Positions 1 through 8,069 of a stretch of 64,000 nucleotides of DNA are shown one piece after another. Position 1 is the first letter of the stretch, and every line of letters starts with the position of its first letter. Position numbers and translations under genes: made by a program. The stretch lies in contig CBDCZB010000003.1 in the NCBI GenBank assembly GCA_965224415.1, positions 124,001-188,000 of the forward strand, written 5' to 3'. The notes under the pieces are model-generated. The model was not told where the DNA came from, did no database searches, and saw only the letters and a program-made list of their open reading frames with translations. The DNA comes from DAOUJI01 sp965224415. Its GTDB lineage: Bacteria; Chloroflexota; Dehalococcoidia; Lucifugimonadales; JAGWBF01.

Positions 1-279
1 CACACAATCGCCAACGTGTAAACCGGAGTGGCTGGTCAGAGTCAACTGCTTTAGGCGGCGTTCCTTAATGCTGGCCATGCCTATAGCGGTTCCCGTGTCG
101 CCATTGCCTTGCGCCATCTTCGCGTCGCACCAAAGATAACCGTCTTCGACGATAGAGTGCAGACGGTCGACGTGAACGATGTGGTATATCTTTGGCTCAG
201 TGGGGACAAGCATGGCAAAGCCTCAGCACTATGTAAGTCCGCCCCCGTCGCCATTGCCTGTACTCTGCCGCGATATTAG
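1..279 (+). pseudogene. possible decayed gene fragment, origin uncertain
   Basis: No intact gene covers the first 330 bases. On the plus strand the frame running from base 55 to the stop at 277-279 reads like protein (it contains GHAYSGSRVAIALRHLRV and VVYLWLSGDKHG) but has no start codon. Just upstream the same frame carries stops at 19-21 and 52-54, while another frame is briefly open, as in a frameshifted remnant. The GHAYSG...V..A.. pattern is loosely like the C-terminus of some integrase-type transposases, but I cannot confirm that. A 13-base direct repeat, GTCGCCATTGCCT, lies at 97-109 and 247-259 in the same frame. It could equally be non-coding. Confidence 0.22.
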
Positions 280-330
280 TTTAATTCCCTCACAGTGGTC
301 AATGCCACGATTGCATTGCAGTGCCAATGA

Positions 331-1146
331 TCACCCTACCAAGCGGCTTATGCCGTCGCGGATGAGGAGGACGCCTGTCACGAGGAGGACGAGGCTCATA
401 GTCTGGAGGAGGCGGTTGATAGAGGCCTTCCCGGCCAGGTGTGCGCCGATGTATGTCCCGACCATGGCCGTACTGCCCATGACGAGCAGCAGCCCGACGT
501 CCACTTCTCCCTTGATGCCGTGGCCGATGAAGCCCACAAGGCCCATTATGAACCCTATGACGAGGTTGGAACCTGCGGCTACAAGGGGGTTTATCCTGAG
601 GAATCGGATGATTACCGGCAGACGGACGCTTCCGAGAATCAGACCTACCGCTCCGCCAACCAACCCTACAACGGCGCCGGTCAGCCCCTCAATAGCGGCC
701 TGACCTGGAGAGATGAGGGCCTTCCCTTCTGGCCAGTCCCCGGACGGCCCAGCGGGTGCACTCCTAAGTCTGATTATGAACTCTACGGCCTGCCAGGCGA
801 CGAAACCTCCCGCGACTGTGATGAGAGCGCCATCCGGAACGGATGTAGAGCTGGCAAACCCTCCAATAAAGGACCCTATGGCCGCGGGGATGCCCATAAG
901 GGCCACGAGCCGCCAATCTATCCGCCCAGCACGGACGTGCCTGTAGCCTCCCACGAAGGCGCTCACGGTGGAGACCAGTATGTTGACGCCCGCCGCAGTG
1001 GACGGGGGAACGTTCAGCAGCAGAAGGGCGGGGAGACGCATGGTGCCCAGGGCCAAGCCCACGAACCCTGCCAGTATGCCCACGAAGAAGGAAATGACAC
1101 CCAGAATGGCAACTTGCCAGACTGGAAGGGGGAAGTCCAGGTCCAT
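331..1146 (-). CDS. TSUP family membrane transporter (TauE/SafE-like)
   Basis: This 271-residue protein is almost entirely hydrophobic, with about eight predicted membrane helices. It is built as two related halves: one carries GFVGLALGTMRLPALL near residues 28-43 and the second carries GLVGGAVGLILGSVRLP near 160-176. That duplicated glycine-rich helix-loop pattern is the mark of the TSUP/TauE-SafE family (COG0730), which moves sulfite, sulfoacetate or other small organic anions across the inner membrane. The substrate cannot be read from sequence. The gene starts 7 bases beyond the stop of fhs on the same strand, so the two are probably co-transcribed, which may hint at an organic or C1 anion. 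Confidence 0.85.
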   Translation of the reverse strand: MDLDFPLPVWQVAILGVISFFVGILAGFVGLALGTMRLPALLLLNVPPSTAAGVNILVSTVSAFVGGYRHVRAGRIDWRLVALMGIPAAIGSFIGGFASSTSVPDGALITVAGGFVAWQAVEFIIRLRSAPAGPSGDWPEGKALISPGQAAIEGLTGAVVGLVGGAVGLILGSVRLPVIIRFLRINPLVAAGSNLVIGFIMGLVGFIGHGIKGEVDVGLLLVMGSTAMVGTYIGAHLAGKASINRLLQTMSLVLLVTGVLLIRDGISRLVG

Positions 1147-1153
1147 CTAGCGT

Positions 1154-2773
1154 TTACAGGCCCAGGATGTTGCCCGCCGAGTCGATGTCCAGGCTGCGGG
1201 GAGAACCGGGGAGTCCGGGCATGGTGACGATGCTTCCCGCAATGGGATATATGAACCCGGCGCCCACCGACGCTCTCACGTCGGATATTTCGAAGGTGTA
1301 GTCGGAGGGCCGGCCCTTAAGCGAGGAGTTGTGGGATATGGAGAGGTGGGTCTTGGCCATGCACACCGGCAGGCCGCCCCATCCGAGCTCTTCGTAACGG
1401 GCCAGCTGCCTGCGGGCTGACGGTTCCCACCGCACGTCGCTGGCGTTGTAGACCTTCTGGGCAAGGGCCAGGGTCTTTTCCCGCAGCGGAGCGTCCTGGG
1501 GGTACAGGTATGAGACCGTACCGCCTTCTTCGACGGCCCGAACCACAGCCTCAGCCAAGGCCACGCCGCCCTCGCCGCCGTCGGAGAACACTGTGCTCTC
1601 CACTGCTGCAAAGGCGCCGGCGTTCAGCGCTCCCTGCCGCACCAGTTCAACCTCCGGCGGCGTGTCCGAGGGGAAGACGTTTACCGCTACGACCACCGGG
1701 ATGCCAAAGGATTTGACCACGGAGATGTGGTGCTCCAGGTTGGGCATGCCCTTGCTGATAGCTTCTTCGTTTGGGGTGTCCAGGTCACGGATTCGGACGC
1801 CGCCGTGGGACTTCAGGGCGCGGGCGGACGCCACCAGCACAGCCGCCCGGGGCTCAAGGCCGTTGTACCGCGCCTTGATGTGCATGAACTTCTCGAAACC
1901 AAGATCGGAGCCGAATCCTGCTTCGGTGAGGACGTAGTCGGAGTAACCCAGAGCAAGCCGGTCAGCCACCACGGAGCTGCAGCCGTGGGCGATGTTCCCG
2001 AAAGGACCCGCATGGACCAGCACAGGCTGACCCTCGGTGGTCTGGACCAGGTTGGGTTGGATGGCGTACCTGAGCAGGGACATCATGGAGCCGACGGCGC
2101 CTATGCCCTGGGCTGAAACAGGTTCCCGGCTGTCGGTGAATCCCACCACCATCCGGCTCAATCTCGCCCGCAAGTCGTCCAGGTCGCTGGACAGGGCCAG
2201 AACGGCCATGATTTCCGACGCGGTGACGATGTCGAAACCAGTTTCCCTGACGGGGGCGTTGTTGGAGCCTCCGATGCCTGTAACTATGTCCCTAAGGGCG
2301 CGGTCCTCGACGTCAGTCACCCTGCGCCAAGTGCACCCGGCCGGCCCGAACCCGGGAATCTGCCCCCGCTGAGCCGTGTTGTCGGTGAGCGCAGCCAGCA
2401 GGTTGTGGGCGGACGCCACGGCGTGGGCGTCTCCAGTGAAGTGGATGTTCACCTCATCCTGAGGTTCGACGTAGCATGCACCGCCGCCCGTGCCTCCACC
2501 CTTGATGCCGAATATGGGACCGAGAGACGGCTCTCGCAGCGTGGCCGTGACCCGTTTACCGAGCTTGCCCATTCCCTGGGCCAGCCCTACGGTTGTGGTG
2601 GTCTTGCCCTCACCCGCCGGAGTGGGAGTGATGCCGGTAACTACGACCATTGACCCCTGGGGGCCGTCGGACTTTATTGCGTCCAGAGGTATCTTGGCCT
2701 TGTACTTCCCATAGGGGATGACCATGGCCTGGTCCAGTCCCAACACCTCGGCAATCTCAGCTATGGGCCGCAT
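1154..2773 (-). CDS. fhs: formate--tetrahydrofolate ligase
   Basis: The product joins formate to tetrahydrofolate with ATP to give 10-formyl-THF, the entry of formate into folate C1 metabolism. The 539 residues are slightly short of the usual 555-560. The ATP-binding loop TPAGEGKTTTTVGLAQG begins at residue 51, followed by the family signatures LREPSLGPIFGIKGGGTGGG and the nearby VNIHFTGDAHAV. The C-terminus keeps GAGFIYPIAGSIVTMPGLP. The start is an ATG with GGAGAG just upstream on the minus strand. It lies directly ahead of the TSUP exporter in the same direction. An NAD-dependent formate dehydrogenase encoded about 8 kb away gives formate a second, oxidative fate. Confidence 0.96.
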   Translation of the reverse strand: MRPIAEIAEVLGLDQAMVIPYGKYKAKIPLDAIKSDGPQGSMVVVTGITPTPAGEGKTTTTVGLAQGMGKLGKRVTATLREPSLGPIFGIKGGGTGGGACYVEPQDEVNIHFTGDAHAVASAHNLLAALTDNTAQRGQIPGFGPAGCTWRRVTDVEDRALRDIVTGIGGSNNAPVRETGFDIVTASEIMAVLALSSDLDDLRARLSRMVVGFTDSREPVSAQGIGAVGSMMSLLRYAIQPNLVQTTEGQPVLVHAGPFGNIAHGCSSVVADRLALGYSDYVLTEAGFGSDLGFEKFMHIKARYNGLEPRAAVLVASARALKSHGGVRIRDLDTPNEEAISKGMPNLEHHISVVKSFGIPVVVAVNVFPSDTPPEVELVRQGALNAGAFAAVESTVFSDGGEGGVALAEAVVRAVEEGGTVSYLYPQDAPLREKTLALAQKVYNASDVRWEPSARRQLARYEELGWGGLPVCMAKTHLSISHNSSLKGRPSDYTFEISDVRASVGAGFIYPIAGSIVTMPGLPGSPRSLDIDSAGNILGL

Positions 2774-2962
2774 CTCTCCTCCCGTACCGCCTACAGTCTC
2801 TCACCACGGCTAGATTATCTCATACCCAACCAACGCAGAGTAGGGATGTGAAATCTGTTCGCAAGGCCTGAAGTAATGAGTGCTTGGGTATTGTCGCTCC
2901 ACCGTTGGCGACTCGCATCAACATGGTCTATAGTGGGCTATATTTGCTGATTCTGGAGGGCG

Positions 2963-3247
2963 ATGCTTATCCCAAACTCTAACCCCCAACGCGTTTGGAC
3001 CGTCGCCGAAGCCAAAGCGCGCTTATCGGAAGTCCTGCGACTCGCTGAGGAGGAGGGGCCGCAGCGAATCGGTGTTCGAAAGTCCTTCATAGTGGTTACC
3101 GAGAAGTTGTGGCAGGCTCAGGTGCCCGACCGCAAGCCCTTGGGCCGATGGCTGGTGGAGAACATGCCTCGGGGAATCGAGCTTGAACTCCCGGACTGCA
3201 ACGACGCGGAACGGGAGATACCATTCTTCGCTGAGAAGAATGAGTGA
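2963..3247 (+). CDS. Phd/YefM-type antitoxin
   Basis: The 94-residue protein has the Phd fold pattern: WTVAEAKARLSEVLRLAEEEG near residues 12-32, then a short strand and IVVTEKLWQ. Antitoxins of this family bind their own promoter through the N-terminus and neutralise a toxin with the C-terminal part. The stop overlaps the GTG start of a PIN-domain reading frame by four bases (GTGA), the usual coupling of antitoxin and toxin genes. That toxin is truncated, so this antitoxin may now be an orphan or act against a toxin elsewhere. The spacing and RBS (GGAGGGCG before ATG) support the start. Confidence 0.8.
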   Translation: MLIPNSNPQRVWTVAEAKARLSEVLRLAEEEGPQRIGVRKSFIVVTEKLWQAQVPDRKPLGRWLVENMPRGIELELPDCNDAEREIPFFAEKNE

Positions 3248-3480
3248 GCGGGTTTCTGCTCGACATCAACGTCGTCTATGAGATAGTGAAACCGTCACCC
3301 GAACGGCGGGTCAGTAAGTTTCTAACCGACCCGTCCGATCTGTGGCTTTCCGTAATCGTCCAGCACGAGATTACGTTCGGCACGGGCTCGCTGAGGCAGG
3401 GGCAGCGGCGTAACGAGCATAGATCTCCGACGAGACATAACGAATCCCCGCGCCGACGAGATTTACAGGGGAACGTATGA
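3244..3480 (+). pseudogene. truncated VapC-type PIN-domain toxin
   Basis: The first 55 or so residues match the N-terminal third of a VapC/FitB RNase: FLLDINVVYEIVKP supplies the first catalytic Asp and LWLSVIVQHEITFG the conserved Glu. After RQGQRR the similarity stops and the frame runs through low-complexity, arginine-rich sequence to a TGA. A working PIN domain of this family needs about 130 residues and two further C-terminal acidic residues, which are absent here and in the other frames just downstream. I read it as a toxin gene cut short by deletion. The reading frame is intact for 78 codons, so a short peptide could still be made. Confidence 0.7.
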
Positions 3481-3785
3481 ATGACCAGCAGTTGGACCGA
3501 AACCTTCGGTCAATAGGGAAAGAATGTTTTGTTAGATTTTTCGAAGAGTTTAGCGATCCTACGCTATCAAACGACGATGTTGCCGCGCTAGTCAAAGAGG
3601 AGAGAGGTTACACAGACAAGGCCTGCCGGTCGCGTACTAGTCACGCTCGAAGTATCATCAGAGCGGGGCGCGCGGCCGATGCTTTGGATATGGTTCGTCT
3701 CTCCCAGAGTCCAAAGGTGACAGCCCATACCAAGGAGCAGGCCGCCTCATTAGCTGCCCGGTTGCGGGAAACCGCCCTACCATGA
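3477..3785 (+). CDS. small protein of unknown function
   Basis: A 102-residue, soluble, mixed-charge protein that I cannot assign. The middle reads GKECFVRFFEEFSDPTLSN, then a cysteine- and arginine-rich part ending in HARSIIRAGRAADALDMV. Helices are expected throughout and there is no signal peptide. The ATG overlaps the stop of the truncated toxin frame by four bases (ATGA), so it may be translated from the same message as the antitoxin remnant. Codon use looks protein-like. It could be a passenger gene of the toxin-antitoxin locus that joined it when the toxin was cut. Confidence 0.6.
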   Translation: MNDQQLDRNLRSIGKECFVRFFEEFSDPTLSNDDVAALVKEERGYTDKACRSRTSHARSIIRAGRAADALDMVRLSQSPKVTAHTKEQAASLAARLRETALP

Positions 3786-4003
3786 GATGACCCCAAAAGG
3801 ATGGGCGATAGCAGTAGATTCACGGTTGCTGTTCCCTCGGCATACATCATTACTGGGTCCTAAGAGCGATATTAGTGGCGAAACGGGCCCGCAGCAATTT
3901 GACCCTCCCTGTAGGCACGGCTAAAATGGTTTTCATTCCCTTTACGTCCCAAACTGCTGCGTAAATCGGCCCATCGACATCAGTACGACAGGAGGACGGC
4001 GTT
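3786..4003. other. intergenic region upstream of DUF1800 copy 1
   Basis: About 220 bases without a convincing gene. GCTAAAAT near 3920 is a weak -10 candidate. AGGAGGACGGCGTT immediately before the ATG at 4004 gives a strong ribosome-binding site. No terminator or repeat was recognised. Confidence 0.4.
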
Positions 4004-5407
4004 ATGGCTAGCCAGGAAATTGTGTTGATGGCGCATTTGATGCGGAGAGCCGGGTTCGGCGCACGCCGCGACGAGTTGGAGAGGCGCGCCGCTATAGGCT
4101 ACGAGCAGACGGTTGAGGAGTTGCTGAACCCGGAGGAGTACGGGATACCTCCCACAGACACCGACATCCTCTTTCGCACCCAACACTTCCTGGAGGCGGG
4201 CAACGACCCGCCGGGCGCTCAGAGCGTCCACATGTACCATCTGATTAACAACCCTCGGCCTCTGGAAGAGAAGATGTCCCTGCTGTGGCACATGGTGTTT
4301 GCCACGGGGAACGCCAAGATAGACAACCCCCTGGAGCTTGCGCGCCAGATGGACCTGTTCCGCCAGTCGGGTCTGGGCGGCTTCCACGAGCTGTTGGTGG
4401 AGCTATCCAAGAACCCGGCCATGATTTACTGGCTGGACAACAACCATAACCACAAGAACGAACCCAACGAAAACTGGGGCAGGGAGTTGCTGGAGCTCTT
4501 CTCCATGGGCCAGGGCAACTACACCGAACAGGACGTGTTCGAGTGCGCCAGGGCTTTTACAGGCTGGACCCTGGCTCCCAAGCCCCCCAACGGCCTCGGG
4601 CGCCGGGTCTGGGACTTCGAGTACGTGCCCGAGGACCACGACGACGGCGAAAAGCACTTTCTGGGGCACAGGGGTAGGTTCAACGGCGAGGACGTCATAG
4701 ACATCATCGTGCGCCAGCCAGCCACGGCCAGGTTCGTAGCGAGGCACCTGTACAATTTCTTCGTGGCGGACGAGGTGCAAGTCCCGGCGTGGCTCCACAC
4801 GCCTCCGCGGGACCCGGTGGCCATCAACATCATCGCCGACGCCTTCATATCTTCCACCTACATGATCAGGGACACGCTGCGTGTGCTGTTCAACTCCGAC
4901 TTCTTCAAGGAGGCCCGTTTCCAGAGGGTGAAGAGTCCGGCGGAAGTCGTAGCGGGCACTATGAGGCTGGTGGGGGACTTCTCGTATCCCAGGCCGGGGC
5001 TGGAGCCGTTGGGCATGGAATGCTCTTACATGGGCCAGTTCCTTTGCGATCCGCCCAGCGTGGAGGGATGGCATTTTGGAGCCGAGTGGATAGACAGCGG
5101 CTCCCTGGTGAAACGCATCAACTTCGTGGCTGACGCCGTGTCGAACATCAACTATCCCGGAGTCCAGGCCATGATTCGGCGGATCGCGGCCGAAGGCGAC
5201 CTGTCGCCGATGGAGTTCGTGGACGCCTGTCTGGACCAGCTGGGGCCGCTGGAAGTGATGGATGACACCCGTCAGGAACTGCTGGTTATGGCTGAGAAGG
5301 GCGGCGGGCTGCGCTGGGACACGGAGGAGAATCGCAACGCATCGGCCCTGAAGGTCGGCGACATGTTCGGCCTGATTGCAGCCACCAGAGAATACCAGTT
5401 GGCTTAA
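4004..5407 (+). CDS. DUF1800 domain protein, copy 1
   Basis: The 467 residues match the DUF1800 family (PF08811) over the whole length: the N-terminal HLMRRAGFGARRDEL, the central LWHMVFATGNAKIDNPLEL, NENWGRELLELFSMGQGNYT and FECARAFTGWTL, and the late PPSVEGWHFG. Biochemical function is unknown. Most relatives I know of are secreted and sit next to a DUF1501 gene. This one has no signal peptide and its neighbour, 28 bases downstream, is an NHL propeller gene instead. A close paralogue with the same partner lies at 34562-35971. A strong AGGAGG RBS precedes the ATG. The protein starts MASQEIVLM, very like MADQDIALM in the paralogue, which fixes the start. Confidence 0.88.
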   Translation: MASQEIVLMAHLMRRAGFGARRDELERRAAIGYEQTVEELLNPEEYGIPPTDTDILFRTQHFLEAGNDPPGAQSVHMYHLINNPRPLEEKMSLLWHMVFATGNAKIDNPLELARQMDLFRQSGLGGFHELLVELSKNPAMIYWLDNNHNHKNEPNENWGRELLELFSMGQGNYTEQDVFECARAFTGWTLAPKPPNGLGRRVWDFEYVPEDHDDGEKHFLGHRGRFNGEDVIDIIVRQPATARFVARHLYNFFVADEVQVPAWLHTPPRDPVAINIIADAFISSTYMIRDTLRVLFNSDFFKEARFQRVKSPAEVVAGTMRLVGDFSYPRPGLEPLGMECSYMGQFLCDPPSVEGWHFGAEWIDSGSLVKRINFVADAVSNINYPGVQAMIRRIAAEGDLSPMEFVDACLDQLGPLEVMDDTRQELLVMAEKGGGLRWDTEENRNASALKVGDMFGLIAATREYQLA

Positions 5408-5435
5408 AGACGACCCACGCGCCAAAGGGAGAGGC

Positions 5436-6542
5436 ATGAAGACCGCATACGTACAAGGTCGCATTATCAACTACGGCTACTGCCTCGGCGGCACGGGACT
5501 GGCCGGAGAGTCCTTCTTCTATCCGTCGGGATTCGCCCTGGGCGCCGACAGCGCCCTTTACGTCCTGAACAAGGGCGAGGAGTTTGTCTCCTGCGCGGGC
5601 ATCACCAAGCTCAACCTCGACTCGGAGTTCATCTGGGAGAGCCGGGGGAACGACTTTGCCAAGGGTCGAGGGCCGTTCCCCAGCGCCATCGCTGTCGACA
5701 GCGCTGAAAACGTATACGTCGCCGACGAGTTCAAGAACCAGATATACGTATTCGACAGCGAGGGGAACCCTCTCGGAGACTGGGGACCACGCCGGAGCGG
5801 AGACGACACAGCCAGCAACTTGGTGTTCCCGGCGCCGAACACAGCCGGAGACGGCGTTTCCTTCGACCTTATTCTGAAGAAAGAAGGGGCTTGGGACACC
5901 TCCGCAGATGGGGAACTGAACGGCCCCATGGGCATGGCTTTCGACCAGGATGACCGGATGTACGTGTCCGACAGCTACAACCACCGGGTCCAGGTGTTCA
6001 CCAAAAGCGGAGAGTTCCTGGGTAAGTGGGGACGCGTTGGCTGCGACGAGGGCGAGTTCAACCTCCCCTGGGGCATCACCGTCGACAAAGAGGGCTGCGT
6101 ATACGTGGCGGACTGGAAGAACGCCCGTGTGCAGAAGTTTTCGCCGGACGGCGAGTTTCTCGCCGTGTTTGGCGGACCAGATTCAGGCGAGGGGCGGCTG
6201 CAACGCCCATCGGGGGTGGCTGTGGACCAGGACGGGGACGTGTACGTAGCGGACTGGGGCGCACATTGCCTGAAGATATACGCGCCCGACGGAAACCACA
6301 TGTTTACGTTGCTGGGAGACGCCGACCAACTCCCGCCGTGGCAGCAGGCCAAGGTTGAAGCCAACGTCAACACCTTGAGGGCCCGCCAAAGGGCTGACCT
6401 GTACCAGGAAAGATACTTCCGGCGGCCCGTGGCGGTGCAGGTGGACGACGAAGGCCGCATCATCGTCCTGGAAACGGTCAGCAACCGCCTGCAGGTCTAC
6501 ATCAAGGAGCAGAACTGGATTGAACCGCCGTTCAACCAGTAG
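5436..6542 (+). CDS. NHL-repeat beta-propeller protein, copy 1
   Basis: A 368-residue protein made of NHL repeats, seen as recurring units such as VYVADEFKNQIYVFDSEGN, MYVSDSYNHRVQVFTKSGE, VYVADWKNARVQKFSPDGE and VYVADWGAHCLKIYAPDG, enough for a six-bladed propeller. NHL propellers usually serve as binding platforms, and a few are enzymes. No signal peptide, membrane helix or catalytic domain is seen. I chose ATG 5436 (GGGAGAGG upstream) because it gives MKTAYVQGRI and the same length, 368, as the paralogue at 36017. It follows DUF1800 copy 1 after a short gap, so the two are likely an operon. Confidence 0.87.
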   Translation: MKTAYVQGRIINYGYCLGGTGLAGESFFYPSGFALGADSALYVLNKGEEFVSCAGITKLNLDSEFIWESRGNDFAKGRGPFPSAIAVDSAENVYVADEFKNQIYVFDSEGNPLGDWGPRRSGDDTASNLVFPAPNTAGDGVSFDLILKKEGAWDTSADGELNGPMGMAFDQDDRMYVSDSYNHRVQVFTKSGEFLGKWGRVGCDEGEFNLPWGITVDKEGCVYVADWKNARVQKFSPDGEFLAVFGGPDSGEGRLQRPSGVAVDQDGDVYVADWGAHCLKIYAPDGNHMFTLLGDADQLPPWQQAKVEANVNTLRARQRADLYQERYFRRPVAVQVDDEGRIIVLETVSNRLQVYIKEQNWIEPPFNQ

Positions 6543-6965
6543 GTGGGAGCCTCCCTCTTTCCGTTTGGCCTGAGCCGGTCGAAGGCCCGGTCCACTCCCA
6601 TAGATGAATCCTTTGACGCTGCTGGTGCCTCCCTCAGGGTGAACGGGGGTAGGCGGTTCCGGCAGGCTTTCAATCAACTGTATTCGTGTATGGGAGACCA
6701 GGCGACTGGCCGGTCGCCCCTACGACAGACCCGAGGTCCGGTCCCTGTCTTTCCGGCGAAGGCCGGAATCCAGAAGAGCCATGCGTTCTTGCAAGGTTCC
6801 CTGTACTCCGGCCTCCGCCTTTTTACGAGGCTGTGAGCTGGCTGGCGCCAGTTACTCGGCGTTCCCCTGTCCTGCCCGTGGTATTACGTTGACCAGGGCA
6901 AACGAAAACAGAGCGCCTGGGATCACTGGAAGATCCGGAGCTGCCGGTCAGGGGCACGGTCAGCC
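6543..6965. repeat. intergenic region with dispersed repeat fragments
   Basis: No gene is supported. Pieces look like common interspersed repeats: TTTGGCCTGAGCCGGTCGAA (about 6564-6583), GACTGGCCGGTCGCC (about 6704-6718) and TTCCGGCGAAGGCCGGAATC (about 6751-6770), the last with a CCGGC/GCCGG palindrome. Versions recur at about 27665-27700 (inverted) and 32872-32900. An open frame crosses the region but its translation is that of the repeats, not of a protein family. Confidence 0.55.
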
Positions 6966-7427
6966 TTATTGGTAGTTCGGGCTGGATATCATGACGACTG
7001 CCATGGTGCACGGCTCGTCGCCGGCAACCCGCCAAGCATGGTTTGTTCCCCTCTGAACATACACGTCACCCGGCCCGAGGACCACGGAGCCTTCATCGAC
7101 CGTCAGCTCCATTTCACCCGAAATCACTATGCCGTAGTCGATGGTTGGAGTGGTGTGCCACCCAGGGCCGCTGTCCGGACTTGGGAAATGGGGAGGCCAG
7201 GTCACTACGCGTATCGCCGAGCCGTTCTCCGGCGGGTCCCGGTGGAAGATATCGGGGTCAACGGGGTCGCGGGATGCGGCCGGGTCGGGGTCGGCCGGGT
7301 TGTCGATCCAGATTTCGTTGATGACCACCGGACCTCCCCTGTTAGGTGTTCCGGGGGTCGGCCCGTCGTGCACGAAGTAGGATTTTCCCTCAGCATTGAT
7401 TCCTGTAACCACTCTTCTCGTAGCCAT
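6966..7427 (-). CDS. cupin domain protein
   Basis: This 153-residue protein is a single small cupin barrel. The first cupin motif is degenerate around GWHTTPTIDYGIVISGEMEL (residues 89-108), and the second reads LGPGDVYVQRGTNHAWRV. Such proteins bind a metal through His/Glu and act as dioxygenases, isomerases or ligand sensors. The specific role is not visible. The N-terminus is MATRRVVTGINAEGKSYF, with GGAGGC upstream on the minus strand. It is a single-gene unit, divergent from the F420-type reductase at 7574. Confidence 0.8.
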   Translation of the reverse strand: MATRRVVTGINAEGKSYFVHDGPTPGTPNRGGPVVINEIWIDNPADPDPAASRDPVDPDIFHRDPPENGSAIRVVTWPPHFPSPDSGPGWHTTPTIDYGIVISGEMELTVDEGSVVLGPGDVYVQRGTNHAWRVAGDEPCTMAVVMISSPNYQ

Positions 7428-7573
7428 CCTTGGAGCCTCCTTCCGAGCCTGTGTCGTCTTGGGGAAACGGTAGCGCCCGCTTGGGCCGGTGTCAAAAGCG
7501 ATAGAATGGGGCGCGGTACAATGAGTCCGGGCGCCGGGCGGTCTTGAAATCTTGGTCGGACGGAGAGGGAATC

Positions 7574-8008
7574 ATGGGACTCTTGTCTCGCAAAATGCAC
7601 GTAGGGATGCATGTCTTGGTCTATCGTTTGACAGGGGGTTGGAGAGGCGGGAAGAGAACGGGAGACGGCTACGACATTCCCGTCCTCTTGCTGACCACCG
7701 TGGGCCGAAAATCGGGCAGGATGCACACGGTCCCCCTGGGGTATATGGAGGACGGCTCCGACTACGTGATTGCAGGTTCGTATGGCGGGTCTGACAAAAG
7801 CCCCCACTGGATTCTAAATCTCAACAACAACCCTAGGGCGATCTTGCAGGTGAAGCGGAGACGCTTCCCGGTATCGGTGGAGCGGGCTTCCCCCGAGGAG
7901 AGAAGCCGGTTATGGGCGAAGCTGGTTGATGAGAATCCGGTGTTCGGCGTCTACCAGAGCAGGACCTCCCGCGAGATTCCGATGATGATTCTGAGGCCCC
8001 AGAGCTAG
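7574..8008 (+). CDS. deazaflavin (F420)-dependent nitroreductase family protein
   Basis: The 144-residue product belongs to the DUF385/DDN split-barrel family that binds F420 or another flavin. Typical pieces are LLLTTVGRKSGRMHTVPLGY (residues 39-58) and the nearby SPHWILNLNNNPRAILQV. Relatives reduce nitro-compounds, enones or quinones using F420H2. Whether this organism makes F420 cannot be told from the window. An in-frame TTG exists ten codons earlier, but ATG 7574 has GGAGAGG at proper spacing, so I use it. Confidence 0.85.
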   Translation: MGLLSRKMHVGMHVLVYRLTGGWRGGKRTGDGYDIPVLLLTTVGRKSGRMHTVPLGYMEDGSDYVIAGSYGGSDKSPHWILNLNNNPRAILQVKRRRFPVSVERASPEERSRLWAKLVDENPVFGVYQSRTSREIPMMILRPQS

Positions 8009-8069
8009 CCGCCCGTAGGCGAAGCCACTGGGGCCTCTTCCAAGTTCTTGGAGGATAGGCGCGCGGCGG

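Noticed and set aside
4403..5470. Minus-strand open frame of 355 codons opposite DUF1800 copy 1
   Set aside because: The opposite strand encodes a full DUF1800 protein with a paralogue elsewhere in the window. The antisense product has no recognisable motifs.
6543..6836. 97-codon plus-strand frame after NHL copy 1
   Set aside because: Its translation (for example FPAKAGIQ) is that of a common non-coding repeat and it has no RBS.
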